Source of the DNA: Thermoplasmata archaeon
GTDB taxonomy: Archaea > Thermoplasmatota > Thermoplasmata > Lutacidiplasmatales > UBA184
Reading direction: 5' to 3'
Assembly: GCA_022749815.1 (NCBI GenBank)
Contig: JAKIWV010000001.1
Location: 578,124 to 642,123 of the forward strand
DNA: 64,000 bases
The position numbers were made by a program, and so were the translations under genes. Position 1 is the stretch's first letter. The number at the start of each line of letters is the position of its first letter. Below, piece after piece: positions 1 through 9,092 of the stretch. The notes beneath the pieces were generated by a model. That model was not told where the DNA came from, ran no database searches, and saw nothing but the letters and a program-made list of their open reading frames with translations.

Positions 1-2
1 CG

Positions 3-806
3 GAGTGGCAGATCCTCGCTCTCGGGGCGTTCGCCGGATTGACCATCTTCCTCGGAATGCCGGTCGCGAGGGCGAGCGGCCTGTCCGACCGCACCCGGGC
101 GGCCCTCGCCGCGTTGGCGGTCGGGATCCTCCTGTTCCTGTTTGTCGACGTCCTGTCCAACGCGCACGGGATTGTGATCGCTGCGCTCGTTGGGTCCAAC
201 CCTTCCGCGACAAGGTCGGCGACCGCAGACCTCGTCCTGCTCTTGCTGGGGTTCGGCGTCGGGGTCATTTCCCTCCTCTACTTCGAACAGTGGTTCTCGC
301 GGAGGCTACGGACAGCGACGGGGGCAGCTCCAGGGGCCCGCAACGAGACGCTCGACCCGCTTCAGCTCTCGACGGTCATCGCGGTGGCGATCGGGCTGCA
401 CAACCTCTGCGAAGGCCTGGCCATCGGAGCCGCCTACGCCGCCGGTCTCCCCCTCGCGGTCGTCCTCGTCATCGGGTTCGCGATCCACAACTCCACGGAG
501 GGGTTCGGCATATTGGGCCCGGGCATGATGGCCCGCAGCCGCTATTCCCTCGCGCGGTTGACCGCCCTCGGCCTCGTCGGCGGGGGGCCGACCTTCCTCG
601 GGACGGTCGTGGGGAGCGTGTTCACCTCCAATCTCCTCTCCGTCCTGTTCTACGGGCTCGCGGCCGGGGCGATCCTGTACGTCGTGTTCCAGATGTCGCG
701 ACCCATGCTCGCACCCGCCACTCGCACCGTGGTCATTCAGTTCGTAGTCCTGGGATTCGCCCTGGGAGTAGTGACAGACTTCGTGGTGACGTTGGGCGGG
801 GCTTGA
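3..806 (+). CDS. ZIP-family divalent metal transporter (5' end outside window)
   Basis: Integral membrane protein of the ZIP (ZupT/GufA) family, expected to move zinc or related divalent metals. The ORF track starts at a TTG at 39, but the same frame is open back to base 3 and reads EWQILALGAFAGLTIFLG, which looks like the first membrane helix, so the true start lies before the window. The family signature is visible twice: HNLCEGLAIG in the fourth helix and HNSTEGFGI in the fifth, where the histidine, asparagine and glutamate residues line the metal path. About eight hydrophobic segments can be traced, ending at DFVVTLGGA. It is convergent with the iron-sulfur membrane protein downstream. 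The substrate cannot be read from sequence. Confidence 0.85.
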   Translation, partial: EWQILALGAFAGLTIFLGMPVARASGLSDRTRAALAALAVGILLFLFVDVLSNAHGIVIAALVGSNPSATRSATADLVLLLLGFGVGVISLLYFEQWFSRRLRTATGAAPGARNETLDPLQLSTVIAVAIGLHNLCEGLAIGAAYAAGLPLAVVLVIGFAIHNSTEGFGILGPGMMARSRYSLARLTALGLVGGGPTFLGTVVGSVFTSNLLSVLFYGLAAGAILYVVFQMSRPMLAPATRTVVIQFVVLGFALGVVTDFVVTLGGA

Positions 807-1108
807 GGTTCCCCGTGTTTGGAGACGGGGACCGCTCCTCGTGGATCATGCGGGGGATGTAAGGGCCCGCTGGGCCCTACCTTCTGGAGACCTTGGACTT
901 CGCTAACCCCGCCCGCGTGTGAGGCAGTCCTCCCAGATGGGGGCCGAAGGGGACGCAGGCAGCGAAAGGGGCTTCACGACGACCGCGAGAGTGGTCGCCT
1001 CCTTCAGGTGGCAAGGGCACCCTCGAGGGCCACAAAGACGGACGGCGACCGCGCCATCAGTTCAGGGGAGGTGGGCTCGAGCCCGACCGGGAGGACGGAG
1101 CGGGTCGA
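807..1108. other. Intergenic stretch between convergent genes with a short hairpin
   Basis: A 302-base gap between the ends of the ZIP gene and the minus-strand iron-sulfur gene. It contains a perfect 7-bp inverted repeat, AGGGCCC-GCT-GGGCCCT (862-878), without a following T run. A weaker stem, CGACC/GGTCG, lies near 980-1000. The ORFs predicted across it have no family resemblance. I see no RNA gene. Confidence 0.4.
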
Positions 1109-2944
1109 TCACGAGGCCAGCGGCGGACTCGAGGTCTCGGCGGCCCGGACCGGGGTCGGTGCAGTCGAGGGCCGGACCTTTGGTAGGGGCGGGTGGGGAG
1201 GACGGTCCGGCCACAGCGTCCGACGGAGCCAGTGACGGACGTCGTGGATGTACAGATTATCATACGGACACGCCTCGATGCACTCGCCAGCGCCGACGCA
1301 TTTGCCGCTCCGGAACTCCCCGGTCGCCTGCAGCTGGAGCGGCATGTCGACCAGCGCGACCGGGCAGGCCTTCGCGCAATCGTAGGTCGTGCAGGCCTGA
1401 CAGACGGTCCGGTCCTTCGCCTTGACCCGGAAGAAGCCCACCCAGGAGAACAACATGCTGAGAGAGCCCCAGTGGCAGAAGCCGGTCGTAGCGCAGTTGT
1501 AGTTGCCGACGTAGGGGATGGAAACGAACATCACGATCCAGAGCGTTCCAAAGTAGAACAGGAATGGGAGCAGGATCGTCGAGCTGGCGCCGTTGAGCAG
1601 GTGCAGGTACGGCAGGAGAGAGATGCCGACCAGCGAGACGAGCGCGAGGCTGGAAGTGACCGTGAAGGCGGTCGAGAACCGGCTGCCGAGGAACATCCGG
1701 CCGATGCGGGACGTTCGGTTGAACGTCGTCATCGCGGAGATCGTCGTACCCTGGAACATCATCGCCGCGCCGCACATTACCGAACAGATGGCCCGTCGGC
1801 CGAACAAGACGGAGAGCGAGCCGACGGCGACGTACATCAGCAGGATCCCGGCGAAGAAGCTCGTCATGAAGGGTCCGCCGGTCCGAAGTCCCATGCCCCA
1901 GCCGAGGACCGGCAGACTCGCCAAGGCGGCGTTGTGGAGCAAGGGGGTGGAGGTCCACATGCTCGGGATGTAGACGCCCGCGACCGCGTAGGCGCCCATC
2001 ATCAGCGCGAGACGTGCCTTCTGTTCTCGGTGCTTCAGGTCCCGGAATTTTGGCAGCACGAGAGCCCCCATCCCGATGCCCAAGAGGATGAGGAACCACG
2101 CCGAGATGGACACCGCGGCGAGGAACCAGAGCGCGTTGTAGAGGGCGTTCGCCACGACCGTCAGCGGGCTCCCGGCGAGGGGAAGGAAGGGAACGACTCC
2201 CAGGAAGGATGCTCCCCAAGTCTGTGCATCCAGGGTCGCGCCGAGGAATATCTCCGCCGCGACGATCGATAGCAGGAGCCGGAATGTCCAGAAGGCGTTG
2301 AACTGCCACAGGAGCCCGACCTCCCCGGCCCGTACCGGGCGCGGGAGTACGGCCAGCCCGAAGACTCCCAGTTCGAGAACTACGGAGACCGTGAGGAGGA
2401 CTGGGGAGCCGTAAGCGCTCCAGAGGAACAGCCCGGCCGCCACGATCGCGCCAGTTCCTACCAGCGACAGCAGGTAGCGGGACACGGGGAGGTCGATCTG
2501 GCGGTTCCGATACGCGAACAGGAGAATGTAGACGAACAGGGCCACGAGTCCGAACGAGAGTCCGTACAGCGCCGACGGGGCCCACCCAGCGGCGGGGATG
2601 GTCATCGGGGTGAGGAACAGGATCGCCGCTTGGAAGAGCAAAGGGATCCGGAACGCCGGCGAAATGGTTCGCCACAGAAGGAGAGTCAAGAGGGCCATCT
2701 CGGTCGAGGCGAGGATCAAGAACCCGGGGGAGGTGAGGGTCTGAGCCGCCACGGTCAACGCACCCGCCACCCCCAGCGGTGTCGCCCCAGTACCCGATAG
2801 ACGGCCTATCATCCAGCCGACCACGAGGTCCGCCGCGAGGGCTACCATCAACCCACGGGCGAGGGAAGAGGGTGGGTAGCGAGCTAGCGCGCCTGCCGTA
2901 GATGTCACGGGCTGTCGCCCTGGGGGTTTTTCAAAGCCTGCCAT
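1109..2944 (-). CDS. Polytopic membrane protein with C-terminal ferredoxin-type 4Fe-4S domain (NapH/NosR-like)
   Basis: About 611 residues from the ATG at 2944; the track's GTG at 2959 is an alternative. The first 480 or so residues are a run of hydrophobic helices. The C-terminus is cytoplasmic-looking and carries cysteine clusters. The first is CQACTTYDCAKACP (C-x2-C-x4-C-x3-CP). The second is CVGAGECIEACP, where a normal ferredoxin motif would read CVGCGEC, so one ligand is replaced by alanine. An additional cysteine pair, CATTGFC, precedes them. The arrangement resembles membrane electron-transfer proteins of the NapH/NosR type, suggesting quinol or membrane redox chemistry. The gene lies downstream of the PstS-like gene on the same strand, 99 bases away. 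The actual redox partner is unknown. Confidence 0.65.
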   Translation of the reverse strand: MAGFEKPPGRQPVTSTAGALARYPPSSLARGLMVALAADLVVGWMIGRLSGTGATPLGVAGALTVAAQTLTSPGFLILASTEMALLTLLLWRTISPAFRIPLLFQAAILFLTPMTIPAAGWAPSALYGLSFGLVALFVYILLFAYRNRQIDLPVSRYLLSLVGTGAIVAAGLFLWSAYGSPVLLTVSVVLELGVFGLAVLPRPVRAGEVGLLWQFNAFWTFRLLLSIVAAEIFLGATLDAQTWGASFLGVVPFLPLAGSPLTVVANALYNALWFLAAVSISAWFLILLGIGMGALVLPKFRDLKHREQKARLALMMGAYAVAGVYIPSMWTSTPLLHNAALASLPVLGWGMGLRTGGPFMTSFFAGILLMYVAVGSLSVLFGRRAICSVMCGAAMMFQGTTISAMTTFNRTSRIGRMFLGSRFSTAFTVTSSLALVSLVGISLLPYLHLLNGASSTILLPFLFYFGTLWIVMFVSIPYVGNYNCATTGFCHWGSLSMLFSWVGFFRVKAKDRTVCQACTTYDCAKACPVALVDMPLQLQATGEFRSGKCVGAGECIEACPYDNLYIHDVRHWLRRTLWPDRPPHPPLPKVRPSTAPTPVRAAETSSPPLAS

Positions 2945-3043
2945 TCCCCCCCGGGGCACTTCCCATTGGATTCAGTGGTCGGATGCGGATAAATACGTTC
3001 CTCACCGCGGGCGAGATCGAGGGGCCGTTGAGCCGGCACGAGC

Positions 3044-4273
3044 CTACAACCCGCCATCGAAATCCCCTCCTGCCAGCACGTTTTGGCCGTAGTACTGCAA
3101 CCTTCCCAGCGAATCCTGGTTCCAGGTCACCAGCACGGCCGGGAGCGGCGCGTAGCCCAACGGCCCTCCGAGAGGTTGCGCGACGGTGGTGATCCACAGG
3201 AGGTAGGCCCCGAGCCATTCCGCTCCGTTCTTCGTGAGACCGCTCCCATACGCGGCCCCGACGTCCTGGTAGACGACCACGTACGAAAGGGTCGCCATCG
3301 GGTAGGTGTTCGTCCCGGGCTCGTCAACGAACGATATGTTCGGAGGTGCTCCCGTTTCCGGGGGAAGGGTCGGAATCGCCGCCGTGACCGCCGCGGTAGT
3401 GTTCGGCGCGGACGGCGACACGAAGCTGCCCGCCAGATTCTGCAGGCGCGCCCAGGACAGGTTTCCCTGCTGAGCGAGCGGCAGCTCGACGTATCCGATC
3501 CCTCCGGGTGTCGTCCTTATCGCGCTGACCATCCCGAGGCTCCCGGAGGCGGGGGTTCCCGAGGTCCACGCTGGGATCGCCGTCGTTCCCACCGTGCCGT
3601 TCCAGGCCGGGCTCGATCGGGACAGATAGCCCGTGAAGACCAGAGTACTTCCGCAGTCGCCGACGCAATAGATAGGAGTGATGGTGAGGCCCGAGGGGAG
3701 GGTGGTAGTCGGATTGAGCGACCTTATGGTGGGACTGTCCCACATCGTGATGTTCCCTAGGAAGATGGCGGCCAACACAGCCCCCGTAAGGTCGAGTCCG
3801 GAGGGAACGCCTGGAACATTGTACACCACGGTCGTGGCTTCGAGAGTGACCGGGAAAACCAGCGTTCTGGGGCCGAGCCCGGACGCCTGCGTCGAGCTCA
3901 GGGGGGTGTCCGTCGCCGCAAAGTCGACAGCCTTGGAGGCGAGTTGTTCGAGCCCCGTGCTGGCCCCGGAATAAGTAACCTTCGCGCAGACGGTCGTGTT
4001 GTACTCGGCCGACCAGGCCCGCATCGCAGGTGCGACTTGCACGGCGCCGGCCCCTGCCAGGGCGACCTTCCCGGCGCAGGTTTGGGGGGTGACAAAAGCT
4101 GGGGTCGGGGAAAACCACCCCGCCAGCCAGCCTCCGGTCACGACGAGAACGGCTACCGCTGCGACGATGACAATCGCCACCTTGGGCTGGGTGCGGGCGC
4201 CCTGAGCGATCCGGATGGCCTCATGGATGTCGTCGGACGGAAGGGCCGCGACGGGCACCCGCGAGCCATTCAT
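3044..4273 (-). CDS. PstS-like phosphate/anion-binding protein, membrane anchored
   Basis: About 409 residues from the ATG at 4273 (MNGSRVPV). An N-terminal charged segment is followed by a single hydrophobic helix (VAIVIVAAVAVLVVTGGWLAG), then a type II periplasmic-binding-protein fold. Family features include the early GAGAVQVAPAMRAWSAEY segment, SGASTGLEQLASKAVDFAATD, which matches the anion-binding loop of PstS proteins, and GNITMWDSPTIRSLNP. The protein is probably tethered outside the cytoplasmic membrane to capture phosphate or a similar oxyanion. No pstC, pstA or pstB genes are in the window, so it is an orphan here; the same-strand neighbour is a membrane iron-sulfur protein. The upstream extension in the track (start 4348) is less likely because it places 25 unrelated residues before the anchor. 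Confidence 0.75.
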   Translation of the reverse strand: MNGSRVPVAALPSDDIHEAIRIAQGARTQPKVAIVIVAAVAVLVVTGGWLAGWFSPTPAFVTPQTCAGKVALAGAGAVQVAPAMRAWSAEYNTTVCAKVTYSGASTGLEQLASKAVDFAATDTPLSSTQASGLGPRTLVFPVTLEATTVVYNVPGVPSGLDLTGAVLAAIFLGNITMWDSPTIRSLNPTTTLPSGLTITPIYCVGDCGSTLVFTGYLSRSSPAWNGTVGTTAIPAWTSGTPASGSLGMVSAIRTTPGGIGYVELPLAQQGNLSWARLQNLAGSFVSPSAPNTTAAVTAAIPTLPPETGAPPNISFVDEPGTNTYPMATLSYVVVYQDVGAAYGSGLTKNGAEWLGAYLLWITTVAQPLGGPLGYAPLPAVLVTWNQDSLGRLQYYGQNVLAGGDFDGGL

Positions 4274-4554
4274 GGGAACTCGGTCCTTCGTGCCAGGAGG
4301 CAAGAAGCCGGGTCCTCTCGGGACCAATCCTGTTTCCGGCTGGCCCACGCCGGAAATCCGAGCGAATTGAACACCACGTTCCGCTTTCCTGCCCCGGTAC
4401 TGTCTACGGCCGCCAGAGCCTCCCGGCCACCTTCACGGTTAGAATGCGTCGCGACCCCTAATGAGGGTTCGCTAGATTTGCATCTGCGAGGGCCCGGAAC
4501 CTGACTCCGGGCTGAGCAAGACTCCAAATTCCCCCTGACCCCTCTTACGTCACG

Positions 4555-5061
4555 ATGGCCACGGGAGCCTCCAGACTCCGCACCGCCTGGAATCGCCGAA
4601 AATCCGCCCTCCTGTGGGCGGCGGTCGGAGTAGCCGCGGTCCTGCTCGCGGCGCTGATCGGGGCCCGGCTCCTCCAAGGGGCCTCTTCGGCTCCCCGCCA
4701 CTTTTCGTTTTCATTCACACCGCCGAGCTGTGGCTGTTCCAAGCTCACCCAGACAACGTATGCCTTCCCAGCGCGAGCGACGGTCGACTTCAGCTGGTGG
4801 GTGACCTGGACTGGCTCCAACGCTAGCGTCCAGCTTACCGTCGCCGAGTCGGACGGCACGTTGGTTTATGAGGCGTTGTCAGAGTACCAGCAAGGGAATC
4901 CATTCAACCCTAACGTCACGTGGGGCCAGGGGGGTGCCGGCACGTTCCCGGGGTACGGTTCGCCGTTCACCTTCGCGATCTCCGTGATCTCGTTGGCGTA
5001 TTTCCTGCCCCCCAATACGTCGGTTTGGGTCAACGGCACGTATACGACGCCGTTGCTGTGA
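4555..5061 (+). CDS. Membrane-anchored extracytoplasmic protein, unknown function
   Basis: A 168-residue protein with an Arg/Lys-rich N-terminus and one hydrophobic helix (ALLWAAVGVAAVLLAALIGA, residues 18-37). It is followed by an exported-looking domain rich in Ser, Thr, Trp and aromatic residues, with several N-x-S/T sequons. A CGC motif (PPSCGCSKL) near residue 60 may bind metal or form a disulfide. The gene is divergent from the PstS-like gene with 281 bases between starts. It resembles other small secreted proteins in this window (compare the 227-residue protein at 24067) in composition only. No family was recognised. Confidence 0.6.
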   Translation: MATGASRLRTAWNRRKSALLWAAVGVAAVLLAALIGARLLQGASSAPRHFSFSFTPPSCGCSKLTQTTYAFPARATVDFSWWVTWTGSNASVQLTVAESDGTLVYEALSEYQQGNPFNPNVTWGQGGAGTFPGYGSPFTFAISVISLAYFLPPNTSVWVNGTYTTPLL

Positions 5062-5264
5062 ACCAGAACGATGGGTCGGAACCGGAAGCTATGCGGTTCC
5101 TTGGAGCCTCCGGAGCGACTTCCCCCGCGCCGGGCAATCTACACCGGTGGATACCAGTCCACCGGCGCGCCGCACGGGGCGGCAGGTTCGGTCGTTGAAT
5201 CAGCAACCGCCGCTCGCCCCGGGTGGAGCGAGTTGGCACGCGAAGGAATCCCACGAGTTCAACC

Positions 5265-6167
5265 ATGGGAGGATGTCAAAAAGTTCGTAAGCTCCGCCGC
5301 CTAGCGGCCGGCGTGCCGGTCGCTCCGACAGGCCGTCGCGTCGACGTGCACGTGCATCTCAGCCGGTACTGGCCGGACCTTGCGCGGAACTCCTACCGAC
5401 CCGACCTGGAGTTCACGGTGCCTTCGTTGCTGAAGGAACTGGACGCTCAGTCGATCGGTTTTGCGGTGCTCCTTCAGCTCTACTCCAATCCGACCCCGGC
5501 CGGGGTCCTTCGCGAGGGGGAGGAGATGTTCGCGAAGAGCGCGGGTCGATTGCTGAAGACCGTGACCATCGATCCCACGCAGGGCGAGACCGTGGTCCAT
5601 GACACCGTCGCTCTATGGGAGCGTGCTCGGGACCTCGTCGCTATCAAACTGTATCCGGGCTATCGGTCGTTCTACCCCCACGACCCGCGCCTCCACCCGG
5701 TGTACGAGTACGCCCACAAGGCGGGGATCCCGGTCATCCTCCACCAGGGGGACACGCTCGACCCCGATGGGCACGTGAAGTACGCACGACCGCTCGAGGC
5801 CGACGAGGTGGCGGTCCGGTTCCGGGACGTTCGCTTCGTACTGTGCCACCTCGGGAACCCCTGGGTCGAGGAACTGGCCGAGGTCGTGTACAAGAACGCG
5901 AACGTGTACACGGACACGTCGGGATTGCTCGCCAACCCTCGGGTCCCCTACTTCGCGGAGATGATGCGCCGCGCCCAGCGGAGACTCACCAACGCCCTCG
6001 CGACGATTGGCGACTGTCACCGGGTGCTCTACGGGTCCGACTGGCCGCTGGAATCGATCGAGACGGCGGTTCAGCTGATCACGGGGCTGGATCTCTCGCC
6101 CGAGGACCAGGAGAGGATCCTCGGGGGGAACGCGAGAGCCTTGTTCCGAATCGACCCGCCGGCGTGA
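5265..6167 (+). CDS. Amidohydrolase-2 type metal-dependent hydrolase
   Basis: About 300 residues from the ATG at 5265 (MGGCQKVRKL); the track's upstream start at 5223 adds 14 unconvincing residues. The TIM-barrel amidohydrolase family signature is visible. DVHVHL near the N-terminus supplies the H-x-H metal ligands, ILHQGD and LCHLGNPW give further histidines, and YGSDWP near the C-terminus provides the catalytic aspartate. The protein belongs with the decarboxylase/hydrolase group typified by ACMSD and related lactonases, but the substrate is not identifiable. The downstream reductase-like gene on the same strand is 125 bases away, so coupling is possible but not clear. Confidence 0.75.
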   Translation: MGGCQKVRKLRRLAAGVPVAPTGRRVDVHVHLSRYWPDLARNSYRPDLEFTVPSLLKELDAQSIGFAVLLQLYSNPTPAGVLREGEEMFAKSAGRLLKTVTIDPTQGETVVHDTVALWERARDLVAIKLYPGYRSFYPHDPRLHPVYEYAHKAGIPVILHQGDTLDPDGHVKYARPLEADEVAVRFRDVRFVLCHLGNPWVEELAEVVYKNANVYTDTSGLLANPRVPYFAEMMRRAQRRLTNALATIGDCHRVLYGSDWPLESIETAVQLITGLDLSPEDQERILGGNARALFRIDPPA

Positions 6168-6292
6168 CGGGGCCCATCTCCTCCCGCGCGGGAAGGTTGC
6201 GCAGGGTGCAACGTGGGCGGCCGCCCCAGACTTGATATTCGCTCCCGCGTCCGGTAGCTCACTGCTTCCCGGCTGAGGACCGGTCGTTCTTC

Positions 6293-7219
6293 ATGGCGCG
6301 TACGTTCGAGGTCGCCCTCACTCGAGCGCCGGTCTTCTTCGAGCCGGTGCCTCCCTCGCTTCGCACCCGGCCGGACCGGGTCGACGCGTACTTCGAGGAA
6401 TTGGCGAACCGGCTCAGGTCGATCGACGCCCTGGACGCGATCGATGTTCCGGAGCTGATCGATGAGAACCACGATGGACGACCGTATTACCGGACCGCCG
6501 ACCCCCGTCAGATCGGTCGGCAGCTGGCGGACCGCGTCCAGCGGACCGTCGTCGTCAACAAGGTCGTCGCTCACCTCTCTTCAGAGGCGGCGCTGGCCGA
6601 CTGGGCTCGGGAGACGCTCGCGGCCGGGATCCGGCACGTCGTCCTTGTGGGCGGGTCGAGCCGGTACATTCCGTATCCGGGGCCGCCGGTCATTGAAGCC
6701 GACCGGACCTGCGCCGGGATCCTTCGGGAGCAAGGGGGCCACCTGGGGAACATCGCGATCCCCCAGCGACAGGGGGAAGCGCACCGGATGCTCGCGAAGA
6801 CGAGAGCCGGCGCGTCCTTCTTCACGACCCAGATCCTGTTCGACAGCGAGAGCTTGCGACGGACGCTCCGGGACTACGACGCGCTCTGTCAGAAAGCGGG
6901 AATCCCAGCGGCGGCGGTTCTGCTGAGCTTCGCGCCGCTGGCCGACGAGACCGATGCCGAGTTCGTACGCTGGCTCGGGGCCGATATTCCGGAAGCGGCC
7001 GAGCGCTGGATACTGAACGGGGATGAAAGCTCCGCCGGTGCCCGCGCCATCGAGCATGCTCGGCGGGTATGGACGGAGACCCGGACGGGAGCCGACGCCG
7101 ATGGACTCGGCCTCGCGCTCGGGATCAACGTGGAACAGTTAACCCAGCGTCACCTCGACGTCGCGCTGCGGATGCTCGCCGAGCTGTCGACCGTCGTGGC
7201 AACGCCGTCCGCTGGTTGA
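6293..7219 (+). CDS. Methylenetetrahydrofolate-reductase-like protein
   Basis: A 308-residue TIM-barrel protein starting at an ATG. It resembles the MetF superfamily: the start FEVALTRAPVFFEPVPPSL fits the first beta-strand region, AGIRHVVLVGGSS the middle, and GASFFTTQILFDSESLRR matches the conserved FxTTQ segment where the substrate and flavin sit. It is most like the short actinobacterial and archaeal MetF-like proteins rather than canonical MetF. If correct it would interconvert methylene- and methyl-C1 carriers using a flavin or deazaflavin. The 3' end overlaps the convergent methyltransferase gene by 70 bases. Function is inferred from these motifs only. Confidence 0.6.
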   Translation: MARTFEVALTRAPVFFEPVPPSLRTRPDRVDAYFEELANRLRSIDALDAIDVPELIDENHDGRPYYRTADPRQIGRQLADRVQRTVVVNKVVAHLSSEAALADWARETLAAGIRHVVLVGGSSRYIPYPGPPVIEADRTCAGILREQGGHLGNIAIPQRQGEAHRMLAKTRAGASFFTTQILFDSESLRRTLRDYDALCQKAGIPAAAVLLSFAPLADETDAEFVRWLGADIPEAAERWILNGDESSAGARAIEHARRVWTETRTGADADGLGLALGINVEQLTQRHLDVALRMLAELSTVVATPSAG

Positions 7220-8082
7220 ACGCCGCGCCCGTCGACCGCCTCCCGGCGGAACACCAGGCAGTAGTGATGGTGGTAGTTCGGCACGAAGGTAGATGGGCAT
7301 CCCCAGATTCCGAGAGGTTTCGAATCCTGACACCAGATTCGCTCTCCCTGGAACCGGAGGGGCGGACGGTCTAGCGCACGGGCCAGGTCCCAGGCGAGGG
7401 TTCGAATCTGCCCATTCACGTCCCGGAGGTTCTGTGCGACGGCCACCAGATACGCACCGGGCTCGAGCAACCGGCCGGCCGCCCTTAGCACCCCGACGGT
7501 CGCCCTCAGGAACGCATCGTAGTCGTGGAGGTTTCCGAGGTCCCGGGGGTCGGAGGAGTACGTCGTGGCGAGGCCGAGAGCGGCCCGGTCCCGCTGCGCC
7601 GAGCGGGACCCTCCTCGGCTCTTGCTGAGCATGTCCCAGTACGGGGGCGAGGTCAGCACCAGTTGGACCGGCGGGAGCCGGTCGCGTGTCCAGAGGGCTT
7701 CGAGTTCTGTCGCGTCCGCGACGATCACTCGGGCCGTCGCCCCTCCCGGGGGCGACAGGTCACGGACCCGATCCTCGGCCAACCTGGCGAACATCGGGTT
7801 GATCTCGAGGCCGATGGCATTCCGTCGGTTCCGGAGCGCCGCGACGAGCGTTGACCCGGTGCCCGCGAAAGGGTCCAGGACCCACTCCCCCTTCCGGGTG
7901 AAGAAGCGGATGAATCCCTCGCAGAGCTCCTCCGGGAACTTCGCGGGATGCGACCGCTCCGAGGGCGTCCGGCGGGGAGGGTTGGCCACGAACCACGACT
8001 TCGTGAACCGGATCCATTCCGTTCCTGTGAGGTCGTTGAGACGGCGACGAGCGGGGAACGGATGGGCACCGGGAGGGGCCAT
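7150..8082 (-). CDS. Orphan DNA methyltransferase (N4-cytosine/N6-adenine type)
   Basis: About 310 residues from the ATG at 8082; the longer track ORF adds an implausible Arg/Pro-rich leader. S-adenosylmethionine motif I is DPFAGTGST and is followed by GLEINP. The catalytic motif IV is TSPPYW, the form usual in N4-cytosine enzymes. Motif I preceding motif IV gives the gamma-like order. A C-terminal part with GAYLVAVAQNLRD completes the fold. No restriction endonuclease gene is adjacent, so it is probably a solitary methylase for epigenetic marking. The gene is 50 bases downstream of a HAD gene on the same strand with a terminator-like hairpin between, so it probably has its own promoter. Its end overlaps the convergent metF-like gene. 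Confidence 0.78.
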   Translation of the reverse strand: MAPPGAHPFPARRRLNDLTGTEWIRFTKSWFVANPPRRTPSERSHPAKFPEELCEGFIRFFTRKGEWVLDPFAGTGSTLVAALRNRRNAIGLEINPMFARLAEDRVRDLSPPGGATARVIVADATELEALWTRDRLPPVQLVLTSPPYWDMLSKSRGGSRSAQRDRAALGLATTYSSDPRDLGNLHDYDAFLRATVGVLRAAGRLLEPGAYLVAVAQNLRDVNGQIRTLAWDLARALDRPPLRFQGERIWCQDSKPLGIWGCPSTFVPNYHHHYCLVFRREAVDGRGVQPADGVATTVDSSASIRSATSR

Positions 8083-8106
8083 GCCGGGGGTCAAGCGATG
8101 CCAAGG

Positions 8107-8134
8107 AAAAAGCCCCCGGTGACCGCCGGGGCTA
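8107..8134 (-). terminator. Hairpin plus T5 at the end of the HAD gene
   Basis: On the minus strand the sequence reads AGCCCCGG-CGGTCA-CCGGGGGCT followed by TTTTT: an 8-bp stem with one bulged G, then a U tract. The HAD stop codon lies in the upstream arm. Archaea mainly terminate at U tracts, so the T5 run may be the functional part. Confidence 0.6.
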
Positions 8135-8911
8135 CCGGGACAGCAGACGTTCGGCGAGTTCCGGGAGGGCCCCGAGCCGGTTGACCTGGTACTCTGAAAC
8201 GAGCGGCTCGAGCGGTGTAGGCGCGAAGAGCCGGCGGTAGGCTTCTCCGTACGCGTGGGCGCCCGTGTACATGATCGCGGCCCGGAGGCCGGCGGCGCGT
8301 GCCCCTTGGACGTCGGACCACCCATCCCCCACGTGTACGGCGCGCTCGCGACGCGTGGAGAGCATTCCCAAACAATGCCAGAAGATCTCCGGCGCCGGCT
8401 TGGCCCACGGGAGCTGGTCGCTGAACGCCCACGCCTCGATGAAGTGGCCGATTCCGGCCCCGTCCAGCTTCTTCTGGAGCGCGTCCCCGGGTTCTCCCAC
8501 GCTGTTGGAGATCACCCCGAGGCGAAACCCCCGAGCCTGAAGTGCGCCGAGCGCCTCAACGGCTCCCGGCGAAATGAGAAAGGGGGTTTTCTCGACCAGG
8601 TCCGCGAGGGCCCGGCCAAGTTCGAGCGGTCGCGGGACGCGACCAGTTTTTCGCGCCGCGTGGATCGCCTGGAGTCCCAAAGACATCGAGACACCTTCGT
8701 GAGCCGCGCGGGCGGCTTCGATGCGCACCTCCTCCGCCGCTCGGAGGGCATCGTGCAGCGGCGGGTGTCTCGAGCGGGAAGATCGTGGCCAGCGGTCGAG
8801 GACCCGGGCCACGGTGTCGAGCTGGGCGGCCATATACCGCTCCTCCTCGGCCGGTTCGAGGTAGGCCAGGGTGTGCCACACGTCGAAGAGGACGGCCCTC
8901 GGTTCCGGCAC
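8132..8911 (-). CDS. HAD-superfamily hydrolase
   Basis: A 259-residue protein with a GTG start. The four HAD motifs are in order: FDVWHTL (motif I, nucleophile Asp; the second position is Trp rather than Asp, as in haloacid-dehalogenase-type members), VISNS (motif II), KPAPEIF (motif III Lys) and HVGDGWSDVQGA (motif IV). A helical cap lies between motifs I and II. It probably acts on a small phosphorylated or halogenated metabolite in the cytoplasm; the substrate is unknown. The downstream methyltransferase is separated by a terminator-like hairpin. Confidence 0.8.
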   Translation of the reverse strand: MPEPRAVLFDVWHTLAYLEPAEEERYMAAQLDTVARVLDRWPRSSRSRHPPLHDALRAAEEVRIEAARAAHEGVSMSLGLQAIHAARKTGRVPRPLELGRALADLVEKTPFLISPGAVEALGALQARGFRLGVISNSVGEPGDALQKKLDGAGIGHFIEAWAFSDQLPWAKPAPEIFWHCLGMLSTRRERAVHVGDGWSDVQGARAAGLRAAIMYTGAHAYGEAYRRLFAPTPLEPLVSEYQVNRLGALPELAERLLSR

Positions 8912-9092
8912 CTAGCGCATCCTGGGAAGCCCGCGGGCGGGACCCCCGACGTCCGCGGCAGGGAATCGGGCCGAGGGCATTTCGGCTCTGGTGAGGGATG
9001 CTCCCGGGTCCGGCATCCTCCGCAGCCCCGCAGACCGTCGCCCGGCGGGCATCGGCCTCCACCCCCGCGGGGAGTCCCGGGGCCGGAGGTGC

